Positions 29,201 through 41,773 of a DNA stretch of 64,000 bases are shown one piece after another (position 1 is the stretch's first letter; each line of letters opens with the position of its first letter). Under the pieces are notes generated by a model. That model had not been told where the DNA came from and ran no database searches. It saw only the letters and a program-made list of their open reading frames with translations. Where the stretch lies: contig CANSRU010000008.1 of assembly GCA_947649495.1 (NCBI GenBank), positions 56,949-120,948 of the forward strand, written 5' to 3'. The translations under genes were made by a program, and so were the position numbers. Source of the stretch: an uncultured Porphyromonadaceae bacterium (GTDB lineage Bacteria; Bacteroidota; Bacteroidia; Bacteroidales; Muribaculaceae).

Positions 29201-29493
29201 AATTGATTCTCTTATTTTGGTTGACAAATATTCATTTCACTGCGCCGTGAAAACATTCCGGCTGACAATATTTCTGTAAATCCTTACATTTTTAACGTTT
29301 GGACCGATGTAAAGTTCGCCATACGCCCATATTGCCCACCGGGATTCTCCCACCGCATGGAATGCCATATTTGCGGAGGTAAAGTTAACTAAAAATGTTA
29401 ACACATCAACTATTCTCATTCATATTAAATTCTATTAACAGCGGCTTGTGTTTTTTTTCGCTAATTTTGTAATGAAACATTACCTCTATACAC
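29201..29493. other. Divergent intergenic region before rarA
   Basis: Nearly 300 bp between the minus-strand small membrane protein and rarA. Only the rarA -7 box (29462-29469) is convincing; no RNA gene or repeat was found. Confidence 0.5.
29462..29469 (+). promoter_or_regulatory. -7 box for rarA
   Basis: TAATTTTG, with a transcript start expected near 29476 and a leader of about 18 nt to the ATG at 29494. Confidence 0.55.
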
Positions 29494-30780
29494 ATGAACC
29501 AACCTCTCGCCGAACGACTTCGGCCAAAGAATATAGACGAATATGTGGGTCAGCGACACCTTGTGGGCCCGGGAGCCATATTGCGGCGCATGATAGAGTC
29601 GGGCAACATAGCCTCGTTCATACTGTGGGGTCCACCCGGAGTTGGCAAGACCACGTTGGCAAAAATCATCGCCAACACAACAAAGGCGCCGTTCTATACC
29701 CTGAGCGCAGTCCATTCGGGAGTGAAGGATGTGCGCGAGGTGCTGGACCGCTGCCGCGCCGATGCCCGAAGCATGTTCACCACCCACCGCCCAATACTCT
29801 TTATTGACGAAATACACCGTTTCAACAAATCGCAACAGGACAGCCTTCTGGCTGCCGTTGAGAACGGAACGGTAACTCTTGTGGGAGCCACCACCGAAAA
29901 TCCATCGTTCGAGGTGATACGGCCGTTACTGTCGAGGGCTCAGGTCTACACACTGTCGCCGCTGGGCGACGACGACCTCGACACCCTTCTGCGACGCGCG
30001 GCTGAGACCGACGAAGTACTTGCCGGCCATGGTGTGGAGATAATAAGCACATCGGCGCTGTTCAGATTTGCCGGAGGCGATGCCCGAAAGCTGCTCAACA
30101 TTCTCGATCTGCTCGAACAGGCCACACCTCCCGATGCCCCGATTGTGATAACCGACGAGATAGTGACATCGAGCCTGCAGAAAAATCCGGCCGCCTACGA
30201 TAAGAACGGCGAGATGCACTACGACATAATATCAGCCTTCATAAAATCGCTGCGCGGAAGCGACCCCGACGCAGCCATATATTGGCTCGCGCGCATGATA
30301 GAGGGGGGAGAGGAACCTGAATTCATAGGCCGGCGCATGATAATATTCGCGGCCGAGGATATCGGATTGGCCAACCCCAACGCGCTGCTTCTCGCAAACA
30401 CGACATTCGACGTGATACACAAAATAGGCTGGCCCGAGGCACGCATACCGCTTGCACAGTGCACCATCTATCTGGCCAACTCGGCAAAAAGCAACTCGGC
30501 ATACAACGCCATAGACTCGGCTCTGGAGCTGGTCCGCTCGACAGGTAATCAGCCGGTACCGCTGCATCTGCGCAACGCACCCACCAAACTGATGAAGGAC
30601 ATGGGATATGGCCACAACTATCTGTACCCGCATCTTTATCCCGGAAACTTTGTAAAGCAGCAATATTTTCCCGACACGCTCGGGCACCCGACATTCTGGG
30701 AACCATGCGCCAATCAGGCTGAAGCACGCGCTGCCGAAATGCAAAGAATGAGATGGGAAACACCCGAGCCGCAAAAATAA
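29494..30780 (+). CDS. rarA: RarA/MgsA AAA+ replication-associated recombination factor
   Basis: Clamp-loader-like AAA+ ATPase acting at stalled replication forks and on single-stranded DNA ends. The 428 residues match full length. Walker A is GPPGVGKTT near residues 46-54, Walker B is ILFIDEIHRF near 100-109, sensor motif GATTENPSFEV follows, and the C-terminal oligomerisation domain with the conserved GYGHNY(L)YPH and FWEP segments completes it. It is separated from the next operon by the ECF promoter directly after its stop. Confidence 0.94.
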   Translation: MNQPLAERLRPKNIDEYVGQRHLVGPGAILRRMIESGNIASFILWGPPGVGKTTLAKIIANTTKAPFYTLSAVHSGVKDVREVLDRCRADARSMFTTHRPILFIDEIHRFNKSQQDSLLAAVENGTVTLVGATTENPSFEVIRPLLSRAQVYTLSPLGDDDLDTLLRRAAETDEVLAGHGVEIISTSALFRFAGGDARKLLNILDLLEQATPPDAPIVITDEIVTSSLQKNPAAYDKNGEMHYDIISAFIKSLRGSDPDAAIYWLARMIEGGEEPEFIGRRMIIFAAEDIGLANPNALLLANTTFDVIHKIGWPEARIPLAQCTIYLANSAKSNSAYNAIDSALELVRSTGNQPVPLHLRNAPTKLMKDMGYGHNYLYPHLYPGNFVKQQYFPDTLGHPTFWEPCANQAEARAAEMQRMRWETPEPQK

Positions 30781-30785
30781 CCTTA

Positions 30786-30793
30786 TATTTTTG
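30786..30793 (+). promoter_or_regulatory. -7 box for the ECF sigma operon
   Basis: TATTTTTG just after the rarA stop; transcript start about 30800 and a leader of about 42 nt. Confidence 0.5.
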
Positions 30794-30841
30794 TAACAAA
30801 ACGGCATGATGTGAGTCTAACTAATGTAGCAAGCCAACATT

Positions 30842-31330
30842 ATGACTCACGAACGCTTCAAAACCACTATTCTGACACATCAGGCCGACATGTACCGCCT
30901 TGCCTTCAAGGTGACGCACAATGCCGACGACGCATCAGATATGGTGCAGGACACTTTCGTGAACCTGTGGAACCGCCGCGATGAGCTTGACGGGATAGCC
31001 AACACACACGCTTACTGCATGACGGCTGTGCGCAACCGCTGCCTGGTGTACCTGCGCACGCGACATATATTAATGCCGCTTGACAATGAAGACAGCACCG
31101 ACAGCATGGAGGCCGACTCGGCCATTCGCCACGGCGATTCGGTGAATCTCCTTAACCGCATAATAGACACCCTGCCGCCCAACCAGCAGATGGTGATAAA
31201 GATGAGCACATTCGCTCAGTGCAGCAACGACGAGATAGCCGCAGCCACAGGGCTGTCTGATGCCAATGTGCGCACACTGCTGTCAAGAGCCCGCCACCGC
31301 ATTAAAGAACTCTTCTCAAAATACAACTGA
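30842..31330 (+). CDS. ECF RNA polymerase sigma factor
   Basis: A 162-residue extracytoplasmic-function sigma factor: region 2 (DMVQDTFVNLWNRRDEL) near residues 37-56 and region 4 helix-turn-helix (NDEIAAATGLSDANVRTLLSRARHRIKELF, shown here in parts as NDEIAAATGLSD and NVRTLLSRARHR) near 130-158. It is followed 1 bp after its stop by a membrane protein, its likely anti-sigma factor, and then a DUF4252 gene, the common Bacteroidota sigma-antisigma-DUF4252 arrangement. The target promoters are not evident. Confidence 0.92.
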   Translation: MTHERFKTTILTHQADMYRLAFKVTHNADDASDMVQDTFVNLWNRRDELDGIANTHAYCMTAVRNRCLVYLRTRHILMPLDNEDSTDSMEADSAIRHGDSVNLLNRIIDTLPPNQQMVIKMSTFAQCSNDEIAAATGLSDANVRTLLSRARHRIKELFSKYN

Positions 31331-31331
31331 A

Positions 31332-31994
31332 ATGAACGACATCGAAAGAATAAGACATCTGCTATCAAAATATTACGATGGAATGACCACGCGCGGAGAG
31401 GAACTCGAGCTCACCGCCCTGCTCACCGGCACACCAGACCTTCCATCCGAGCTGCTTGCCGAACGTGAGATATTCCTGGCCATGTATGCACCCGACGATA
31501 CGGCGATAGAGATACCGGACAATCTGACAACGCGGGTGGACGAAGCCATGGCGTCGAACAGGAAACGGAAGTTACACCGAATCATTATTCAAACCATAAG
31601 CTCCGCGGCCGCAGTGCTGTTGCTGTTCTCAGCCGGGCTGTGGGTGACACAAAGCACCCCGTCCATCCCCGAGATAACTCCCATGCCCGACTTTGCCGCC
31701 ATCCAACCGGCAGAACAGGTCTTGACAAAACAGACCGACACAACGCCGGCGGCAGAAGTCACATCTGACAAGATTCCAACCAAGAAACAAAAATCAGCAA
31801 AACGCAGAAAATCCCCAGCCACCCCCCGGGAATCGAATGTGATAATAGTAACCGACCCTGAAGCCGCCGAACTCTATGCGGAATGCACCCTCAACATCCT
31901 TGCAGCGAACTTCGACCACGCGGATATGGCCTGCGCCAATGCCGATGAAGCAATATATGAATTGAACAACACTTTAACCGACATACTGAAATGA
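31332..31994 (+). CDS. Putative membrane anti-sigma factor
   Basis: A 220-residue inner-membrane protein. An N-terminal cytosolic part (about residues 1-85, MNDIERIRHLLSKYYDGMTT) could bind the sigma factor; one transmembrane helix lies near residues 88-106 (SAAAVLLLFSAGLWV); the rest is a Lys/Thr-rich periplasmic segment. It starts one base after the sigma gene stop and overlaps the next gene by 4 bp. An in-frame upstream start at 31260 would overlap the sigma gene and is rejected. Anti-sigma function is inferred from position and layout, as no zinc-binding anti-sigma motif is seen. Confidence 0.78.
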   Translation: MNDIERIRHLLSKYYDGMTTRGEELELTALLTGTPDLPSELLAEREIFLAMYAPDDTAIEIPDNLTTRVDEAMASNRKRKLHRIIIQTISSAAAVLLLFSAGLWVTQSTPSIPEITPMPDFAAIQPAEQVLTKQTDTTPAAEVTSDKIPTKKQKSAKRRKSPATPRESNVIIVTDPEAAELYAECTLNILAANFDHADMACANADEAIYELNNTLTDILK

Positions 31995-32758
31995 ATAAAA
32001 TCCTACGTCTCGCGCTTACGGGTCTGATAGGACTTGCAGCGCTAAGTTCCGTCGCACAGACGCCGACATTTCCCGAACTTGCCGAACGAAACGATGTGAA
32101 AGCGGTCTACGTATCAAAAGCCATGCTCAACTCCCTCGGGAGCAACCCCGGCGACATAGAGCAATTTTCGGTAAAGGACCTGGCCCGAAGCATAAACACA
32201 CTGGAGATACTGACGTGTCTGCAACGCAAAGCCGTGCGCGAAGCCAAGAAAGAGGTGCGCGATTATGTGAGACGCAACAAAACATTCGAGACCCTTGCGA
32301 AAATAAAGGGCGAGGGGAATGAAACCACCATCTACGGACTTCCGGCGAGGGAGAAAGGATGCTACTCGGAGATAGTGCTCTGCAACAGCAGCGACGAGGA
32401 ATATCTGCAACTTATAGTGATAAAGGGCAATATCTCGATGAACGACCTGTCGAAATTCCGCATGAACCGCAAGAATGAACCATCGACCTCCCGCGTAGTG
32501 ATAAACAACGGCGACACAACCACCATAATATATGGCGACCGCATGTATAATCTAAACTTTGACAGCATGCGACAGCTAAACAGCCTTAAAGGGCTCGACA
32601 GCCTGAAGAACATGCAGTTCAACAACGGCAACAGCAACGTGATAATAAAGCGCAAGTCACAGCGCACCGGGCGCAAGAGCAAATCATCGACACGGACAAG
32701 AACCATCACCTCATCCAATGGCAATCAGACCATAATAATAAACAGCAACGACGAGTAA
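31991..32758 (+). CDS. DUF4252 domain exported protein
   Basis: A 255-residue exported protein of family DUF4252 (signal MNKILRLALTGLIGLAALSS). The DUF core (about residues 30-150) includes KAVYVSKAMLNSLGS and LEILTCLQRKAVREAKKEV. The C-terminal part is rich in Asn, Ser, Lys and Arg and likely disordered. Translation is coupled to the anti-sigma gene through an ATGA overlap. DUF4252 proteins commonly accompany ECF sigma factors in Bacteroidota; the function is unknown. Confidence 0.85.
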   Translation: MNKILRLALTGLIGLAALSSVAQTPTFPELAERNDVKAVYVSKAMLNSLGSNPGDIEQFSVKDLARSINTLEILTCLQRKAVREAKKEVRDYVRRNKTFETLAKIKGEGNETTIYGLPAREKGCYSEIVLCNSSDEEYLQLIVIKGNISMNDLSKFRMNRKNEPSTSRVVINNGDTTTIIYGDRMYNLNFDSMRQLNSLKGLDSLKNMQFNNGNSNVIIKRKSQRTGRKSKSSTRTRTITSSNGNQTIIINSNDE

Positions 32759-32787
32759 TTACGGGATTCTCACTCTCTCTATGCGAC

Positions 32788-32825
32788 GATACGGCCTTGG
32801 AACCAATCGGTTCCAAGGCCGTATC
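32788..32825. terminator. Strong hairpin between convergent genes
   Basis: A perfect 17-bp stem (32788-32804 with 32809-32825) with a 4-nt AATC loop, between the DUF4252 gene and the minus-strand Ala-rich gene; likely bidirectional. Confidence 0.75.
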
Positions 32826-32853
32826 AATGTCTATATCCGCTCACGCCGGGATA

Positions 32854-33156
32854 TCAGCCCTTGAGTTTGTCAGCAAGGTTGTGGGCGGCATTGGCTGTTG
32901 ACTCCAACGCATTAGAGGCGAAATCCTTCACCTTGTCAGTAAACGATTCAGTGGCGTCGCCCACCTTATCCTTGATATTTGAAATGGTGTCGCCAAGCGA
33001 ATCTTTTGCGGCCTCCACCTTGTCGGCCACGGTGTTTTTGGCAGCTTGGGCTTCAGCCTTGGCAGCCACTCCGGCGGCTTCGGCACTTACTTTGGCTGCA
33101 GTCTTTGAAACTTCGGCAGCAGCGCTTGCCACATTCTTTTCCTGTTGTGTGTCCAT
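32854..33156 (-). CDS. Small Ala-rich amphipathic helical protein
   Basis: A 100-residue protein beginning MDTQQEKNVASAAAEVS; an in-frame upstream start at 33210 was rejected as it adds an unrelated extension. Almost all of it is predicted helix with repeated A-A-x-V/K patterns (AKVSAEAAGVAAKAEA, VEAAKDSLGDTISNI), resembling LEA-like or apolipoprotein-like sequences. No signal peptide or membrane segment is seen. Stress-protective or membrane-associated roles are possible but unproven. Confidence 0.7.
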   Translation of the reverse strand: MDTQQEKNVASAAAEVSKTAAKVSAEAAGVAAKAEAQAAKNTVADKVEAAKDSLGDTISNIKDKVGDATESFTDKVKDFASNALESTANAAHNLADKLKG

Positions 33157-33288
33157 AGTCGAGATATTTCTAAATTTTACAAATCGTGTTTCCAGACTGA
33201 TAACACCCATATATCCATATAAGTTGGATAACGGTATATAAATTTTTATTTTTCATCTTTTTTAGAGCAAATCACATAATATAAACGT

Positions 33289-33296
33289 TATATTTG
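33289..33296 (+). promoter_or_regulatory. -7 box for the aquaporin gene
   Basis: TATATTTG, 42 bp upstream of the ATG at 33339, fits the Bacteroidota -7 consensus. Confidence 0.55.
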
Positions 33297-33338
33297 TAAT
33301 TGATATACAACTATTATTAACTCAAAATTCAAGAATCT

Positions 33339-34040
33339 ATGAAGAAGTATCTCGCCGAGTTGTTCGGCACCATGTTCCTCGTGTTGCTCGCATGCGGTAG
33401 CGCTGTGCTTGCAGGCCCATCCATAGGAGGTCTCGGCATCGGTTTATGTTTCGGCTTAGTGCTGGTATGTCTATGCTATGCCATAGGTAATGTGTCGGGA
33501 TGCCATGTCAATCCGGCTGTTTCTTTCGCCATGCTTCTGTCAGGCAAAATGACCGGCAAAGATTTTGCAGGTTATGTAGTAGCTCAGCTTATCGGTGCAG
33601 CCATTGGCGGCGGATTGCTGTACTGGTTCACCCAGACCGGCGATGCATTCAATTTCGGCGGCGTGACCGGCAGCAACAACCTTGCCACTAATGTGCTCCA
33701 ACCTGGAGCTACCAGCGGGATGGCACTTCTGGCTGAGGTGCTTCTCACAATGTTTTTCGTGTTCATAATCCTCGCCGCCACCGACGAGAAGAAGGGTTTC
33801 GGCAATTTTGCAGGTCTCGCGATAGGTCTCGGCCTCGGGCTTGTGAATATTGTGGGCATACCGGTTGACAACTGTTCGGTAAATCCAGCACGTAGTTTCG
33901 GCCCCGCCCTATTCTCACCCGATGCATGGGGCGATTTCTGGATTATGGTAGTGGGTCCGCTTGCAGGAGCTGCTTTAGCCGTGGTGCTTTACCGCCTTGC
34001 CGTGACCTGCTGCTGCAACAAGTGCGAGACCGGCAAATAA
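33339..34040 (+). CDS. aqpZ: Aquaporin Z
   Basis: Six-helix MIP-family water channel of 233 residues, inner membrane. The two NPA pore motifs are at residues 58-60 (GCHVNPAVSF) and 182-184 (CSVNPARSFGPA), as in AqpZ rather than the glycerol-facilitator form. It has its own -7 box and ends in a strong hairpin terminator, so it is monocistronic. Confidence 0.93.
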   Translation: MKKYLAELFGTMFLVLLACGSAVLAGPSIGGLGIGLCFGLVLVCLCYAIGNVSGCHVNPAVSFAMLLSGKMTGKDFAGYVVAQLIGAAIGGGLLYWFTQTGDAFNFGGVTGSNNLATNVLQPGATSGMALLAEVLLTMFFVFIILAATDEKKGFGNFAGLAIGLGLGLVNIVGIPVDNCSVNPARSFGPALFSPDAWGDFWIMVVGPLAGAALAVVLYRLAVTCCCNKCETGK

Positions 34041-34058
34041 ATATCCTGTCAAAGCATA

Positions 34059-34095
34059 GAAATAACGCATCTCAGAAACTGAGATGCGTTATTTC
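34059..34095. terminator. Strong terminator hairpin downstream of aqpZ
   Basis: A perfect 17-bp stem (34059-34075 with 34079-34095) around loop AAA, lying between aqpZ and convergent rpmA; probably serves both. Confidence 0.85.
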
Positions 34096-34146
34096 TAATC
34101 GTAAGGCGTCAAGGTGTGACCTTGCACGCACAATTGCCAAAGTGAT

Positions 34147-34407
34147 TTATGCTTCGGCGGGCTTTACGTTGATGAAACGACGGCCGTTCTTACCTTCAGT
34201 GAACACAACCACGCCATTGATAAGGGCGTACAATGTGTGATCCTTGCCCATGCCTACATTAAGACCGGGGTGGTGAACTGTGCCACGCTGACGCTTGATG
34301 ATGTTGCCGGCTTTGGCAAACTGACCACCAAAAATCTTAACGCCAAGTCGTTTGCTTTCTGATTCGCGACCGTTCTTGGAACTACCTACACCTTTTTTAT
34401 GTGCCAT
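34147..34407 (-). CDS. rpmA: 50S ribosomal protein bL27
   Basis: An 86-residue full-length bL27. The N-terminal [20 protein letters not shown] segment is the conserved basic extension that reaches toward the peptidyl-transferase centre, followed by the RQRGT and GKDHTLYAL core. It follows rplU by 21 bp, the universal rplU-rpmA pairing. Confidence 0.97.
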   Translation of the reverse strand: MAHKKGVGSSKNGRESESKRLGVKIFGGQFAKAGNIIKRQRGTVHHPGLNVGMGKDHTLYALINGVVVFTEGKNGRRFINVKPAEA

Positions 34408-34428
34408 TGTCTTTTAGATTTTTGAGGT

Positions 34429-34749
34429 TTAAGCGACTACTTCTTTAATTAACACTTTGGTGAAACACTGACGGTGTCCGTTTTTACGACGATAGCCTTT
34501 GCGGCGTTTCTTCTTGAACACGATCACTTTGTCACCTTTCACGAGGGGGGTGAGCACCTCGCAAACAACTTTTGCGCCATCCACGGTGGGAGCGCCTACC
34601 TTTACGGCACCTTCGGCTTCAGCGAGGAGCACGCGGTCGAATTCAACCTTGTCACCTTCTTTAGTTGCATCACCGAGATAATGAACATACAAGAACTTTT
34701 CAGGCTCTGCCTTGAACTGCTGTCCTTGAATTTCTACAATTGCGTACAT
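34429..34749 (-). CDS. rplU: 50S ribosomal protein bL21
   Basis: A 106-residue full-length bL21. [20 protein letters not shown] and the C-terminal [16 protein letters not shown] basic stretch are the usual signatures; it binds 23S rRNA next to bL20. It is the first gene of the rplU-rpmA operon and has a good promoter upstream. Confidence 0.97.
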   Translation of the reverse strand: MYAIVEIQGQQFKAEPEKFLYVHYLGDATKEGDKVEFDRVLLAEAEGAVKVGAPTVDGAKVVCEVLTPLVKGDKVIVFKKKRRKGYRRKNGHRQCFTKVLIKEVVA

Positions 34750-34845
34750 TTTTTAATACGTTTGTTATAGGTTAATCCGTCGGGCGGCTGCGCCAAATCA
34801 ATCTGGACAGCGCTTAATCAATGCCCGGTGCGGGAAAATTGCTCA

Positions 34846-34876
34846 CAAAATTACCACTATTTTTCCTATCGGCCAA
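34846..34876 (-). promoter_or_regulatory. Promoter of rplU-rpmA
   Basis: On the minus strand TTG (34874-34876) and TAATTTTG (34846-34853) lie 20 bp apart, with a leader of about 90 nt before rplU. Confidence 0.7.
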
Positions 34877-34951
34877 ACACTTCTGCAAATATTTTATCCA
34901 GAAATAAAAATGTAATAGCCTGCGATGCACATCGGCACAACTAATTTTGGA

Positions 34952-35434
34952 CTATGGAGAGGTGTGTGAAAACTTCCTCCTGAAAAATTGCGATTCCCGG
35001 GCGGGAATGCCGTAGATTTCCTTTGATATGCGCCTGCGGAAGTCCTCGATGAGTTCGTGGCGCGACGAGTGGAAACGCCGGTGTGCCAGACATTCGTTTC
35101 TGAATCTTAGGAAGCATACCCCGATGCCCTCGCGCGATGCGGCTGGTGAAGCGTGCATGCCCATGGCGTCAATCTGCCTTTCGGCCTGCTCGAAAAGTTC
35201 CTGTTCAAGATTTACCTGTTCGACGGCTTTTGTGCCGGCAGCTGATGGGCGCGAGGATTCTGTCTCAGCCATGACAATGGCCATCACGGCATTGACAACT
35301 TCGCTCTCCGATGGGGTGAATGTGCCGTTGATGCCGTAGCGGGCTATGGCGAGCATAAGTTCTGACTGAAGGGCGGCGTTGGCTATGGCCTCCACGGCCT
35401 TTAGCCACGATTCTTTGAAGCGGAACGATTTCAT
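34952..35434 (-). CDS. Small hypothetical protein, possibly DUF6291-like
   Basis: A 160-residue protein starting MKSFRFKESWLKAVE. The N-terminal 65 residues (LMLAIARYGINGTF and TPSESEVVNAVMAIVM) resemble DUF6291-type domains found near phage or mobile genes in Bacteroidota; the C-terminal part is Arg-rich (RRRISKEIYGI, RRKFSH). A start at 35491 was rejected because a promoter box at 35466-35473 lies inside the added segment. No signal peptide; function unknown. It is flanked by independent transcription units. Confidence 0.65.
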   Translation of the reverse strand: MKSFRFKESWLKAVEAIANAALQSELMLAIARYGINGTFTPSESEVVNAVMAIVMAETESSRPSAAGTKAVEQVNLEQELFEQAERQIDAMGMHASPAASREGIGVCFLRFRNECLAHRRFHSSRHELIEDFRRRISKEIYGIPARESQFFRRKFSHTSP

Positions 35435-35465
35435 GTGCAGGTGTGTTTTTCGGTTTGTTATGCTG

Positions 35466-35473
35466 CAAAGGTA
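35466..35473 (-). promoter_or_regulatory. -7 box for the small hypothetical gene
   Basis: Reads TACCTTTG on the minus strand, giving a leader of about 25 nt and confirming the start at 35434. Confidence 0.6.
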
Positions 35474-35524
35474 ACACACGTCCGGACACACAGGGGTGTA
35501 AATTCACACATTTGTCTAATAATA

Positions 35525-35564
35525 ACGCTCCGCGGCTTAGCCTGACAGGTTTAGCCGCGGAGCG
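35525..35564 (-). terminator. Terminator of the GH2 gene
   Basis: A perfect 13-bp stem ACGCTCCGCGGCT (35525-35537) with its complement (35552-35564); the inner region can extend with CCTG/CAGG. It lies 35 bp after the GH2 stop codon, followed on the minus strand by an AT-rich tract. Confidence 0.75.
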
Positions 35565-35598
35565 TATATGTTCACACACCGATAGGCGTGTTCGGGGA

Positions 35599-39975
<4,377 letters not shown>

Positions 39976-39980
39976 TTACG

Positions 39981-40010
39981 CAAATTTACGGATTTTTTCA
40001 CAAACAGCAA
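39981..40010 (-). promoter_or_regulatory. Promoter of the GH2 gene
   Basis: On the minus strand TTG (40008-40010) and TAAATTTG (39981-39988) with 19 bp between them, 27 bp before the ATG. Confidence 0.7.
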
Positions 40011-40044
40011 TTTTAATTCAGTGAAACATTATTCAGGCACATCA

Positions 40045-40947
40045 TCAGTTGGCATTTATAAACTCACGCGGAGTAATGCCTGTCTTGCGCTTGAAGAAAC
40101 GGATGAAATGCTGAGGATACTGAAAACCAAGCGAATAAGCCGTCTGACTCACATTGCTTCCCTCGTGCAGAAGAAGGGCCTTGGCTCGTCCGAGGAGTTT
40201 GTTCTGAATGTAATCCTGAGCGGTGACACCGGATTCACGTTTGACCAAATCGCCGAAATAGTTGGGGCTAAGAGCCATTTTGTCGGCAAAATACTTGACA
40301 TTAGGCAGACCATTGCCACATGCCGAGGCATCGTTGACATACTCGTCGAGCAATTGGTCGAAACGAGACATCACACCGGCATTGAGCACCTCACGCACAG
40401 TAAACTGGCGACTGTAGTAGCGCAAGCAGTAGTCAAGAAGCAATTCGATATTGGAAACTATGAGGTTTTTAGAAAAACGGTCGACCGGATGCTGCAACGC
40501 CCTCTCTATACGCGCGAAACAGTCCTCAACATTGGCACGCTCGTCGGCCGACAGGTGGAGAGCCTCGTGCGATTCATAACCGAAGAATGAGTACTGACGT
40601 ATTTTCTGCGCCAGACCGGTGCGGAACAGCAAATCGGGGTGAAACACCAGACCGATGCCACAAGGGGTTGTATCGTCAGAATGGACAATGGTGTGAGTGA
40701 CCTGTCCGGGGCCGAGGCAGACTACCGACTGATCATCGTAGTCGTAACGTGTCTTTCCATAGTTGATGGTGCATCCTTTGGTCTGCTTAAGGAAGAGAGC
40801 ATACAATCCCCAGCGGGCCACATATTCCTTAACCTGATTGGAGCCTCCCTCAAACCTCACCACCGCCACAAGCGGATGCTGCGGTTCGCAACCGAAAAAG
40901 CCGCAATAGTCGGCTATGGTATCAAAAAGTATCATATCGTTTTGCAT
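40045..40947 (-). CDS. AraC family transcriptional regulator
   Basis: A 300-residue soluble AraC/XylS regulator: an N-terminal cupin-like ligand-sensing domain (about residues 20-170, with HTIVHSDDTTPCGIGLVFHP) and a C-terminal double helix-turn-helix (about 195-297: KMALSPNYFGDLVKRES, and QYPQHFIRFFKRKTG). It is divergent from the RibD/CMD/TonB receptor operon 112 bp away and lies 90 bp upstream of the GH2 gene on the same strand, so either could be a target; the divergent operon is the better candidate because a palindrome lies between them. A start at Met5 (40935) is possible, as the promoter box sits very close to the first ATG. Confidence 0.9.
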   Translation of the reverse strand: MQNDMILFDTIADYCGFFGCEPQHPLVAVVRFEGGSNQVKEYVARWGLYALFLKQTKGCTINYGKTRYDYDDQSVVCLGPGQVTHTIVHSDDTTPCGIGLVFHPDLLFRTGLAQKIRQYSFFGYESHEALHLSADERANVEDCFARIERALQHPVDRFSKNLIVSNIELLLDYCLRYYSRQFTVREVLNAGVMSRFDQLLDEYVNDASACGNGLPNVKYFADKMALSPNYFGDLVKRESGVTAQDYIQNKLLGRAKALLLHEGSNVSQTAYSLGFQYPQHFIRFFKRKTGITPREFINAN

Positions 40948-40951
40948 GTCA

Positions 40952-40959
40952 CAAAATTA
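40952..40959 (-). promoter_or_regulatory. -7 box of the AraC gene
   Basis: Reads TAATTTTG on the minus strand, 5 bp from the annotated ATG; the message would be leaderless or use Met5. Confidence 0.45.
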
Positions 40960-40990
40960 GGTATTTTAATCAACATTATATACCGCATGG

Positions 40991-41010
40991 GTAAAAATGG
41001 TAATTTTTAC
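40991..41010. promoter_or_regulatory. Palindromic operator candidate
   Basis: Perfect 8-bp arms GTAAAAAT (40991-40998) and ATTTTTAC (41003-41010) around a 4-bp spacer. It lies between the AraC gene and the divergent operon, 37-56 bp upstream of that operon's -7 box. Confidence 0.45.
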
Positions 41011-41046
41011 AGCAAAATTGGTTATTCCATATAGATTTACGAGGCA

Positions 41047-41054
41047 TAAATTTG
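41047..41054 (+). promoter_or_regulatory. -7 box of the RibD/CMD/TonB receptor operon
   Basis: TAAATTTG. The transcript start would be near 41061, so the start codon must be the ATG at 41074 and not the upstream GTG at 41059. No good -33 is seen, which fits an activator-dependent promoter. Confidence 0.6.
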
Positions 41055-41073
41055 CACCGTGAATCAAAAGATT

Positions 41074-41760
41074 ATGGAAAGACCTTATATTATATGTCAC
41101 ATGGTGTCGTCGATAGATGGCCGGATAGACTGCGAAATGACAGAACAGATTGAGCCGGGCGACGAATATTATGAAGTGCTCGGACAGCTTGACTGCCCTT
41201 CACTGCTGATGGGGCGGGTGACCATGCAGATGCATTATGCCAAAGCGAGTGAATTTATTCCGTCGGACAGCACGGCAATAGGGAGGGAAAGCTATCATAT
41301 AGCGCGTCCGTCGCGCAATTTCACCATCGGTATTGACACAATGGGACGTCTGCGCTGGCCGGCCAATGAGTTTGACGGCGCACTTCTGGTGATAACCAGC
41401 ACATCGGCTCCGGCGGAATATGCCGAACTCCTCACAGCCCAGGGGATATCGTGGATTGCCACAGGAACTGACAGGATAGACCTCGCACGGGCCATGGAGA
41501 TATTAAAAGAGGCATTCGGCGTGGAGCGCCTGGCTCTTACCGGTGGCGGACATATAAATGCCGCGTTTCTTGAAGCCGGTCTGATCGATGAGATAAGCCT
41601 GATGATAGCACCCGGAATAGACGGACGAAAAGGCATGGCCACTGTATTCGACGGAATTGAAGACCCGGACCGCTCCCCCACACAACTGAGACTGACAGGG
41701 GTGGAAAACATAGGCAACGGCGTGGTATGGCTCAGATATATACCGAACCAACATACATAA
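41074..41760 (+). CDS. RibD C-terminal domain (dihydrofolate reductase-fold) protein
   Basis: A 228-residue soluble reductase of the RibD_C/DHFR-like superfamily, which reduces nucleotide-like or pteridine substrates using NAD(P)H. Typical segments are the opening RPYIICHMVSSIDGRIDC, the substrate-binding ITSTSAPAEYAELL region, and RLALTGGGHINAAFLEAGL near residue 160. It is not a riboflavin biosynthesis enzyme by context; the usual deaminase partner is absent. It heads the operon whose other members are a CMD-cupin protein, a TonB receptor and DUF362, so it may process an imported compound (inference). Confidence 0.85.
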   Translation: MERPYIICHMVSSIDGRIDCEMTEQIEPGDEYYEVLGQLDCPSLLMGRVTMQMHYAKASEFIPSDSTAIGRESYHIARPSRNFTIGIDTMGRLRWPANEFDGALLVITSTSAPAEYAELLTAQGISWIATGTDRIDLARAMEILKEAFGVERLALTGGGHINAAFLEAGLIDEISLMIAPGIDGRKGMATVFDGIEDPDRSPTQLRLTGVENIGNGVVWLRYIPNQHT

Positions 41761-41773
41761 CCGATTCTGAATT

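Noticed and set aside
31260..31331. Upstream start of the anti-sigma gene
   Set aside because: It lies within the sigma factor gene in another frame; the ATG at 31332 fits the sequence better.
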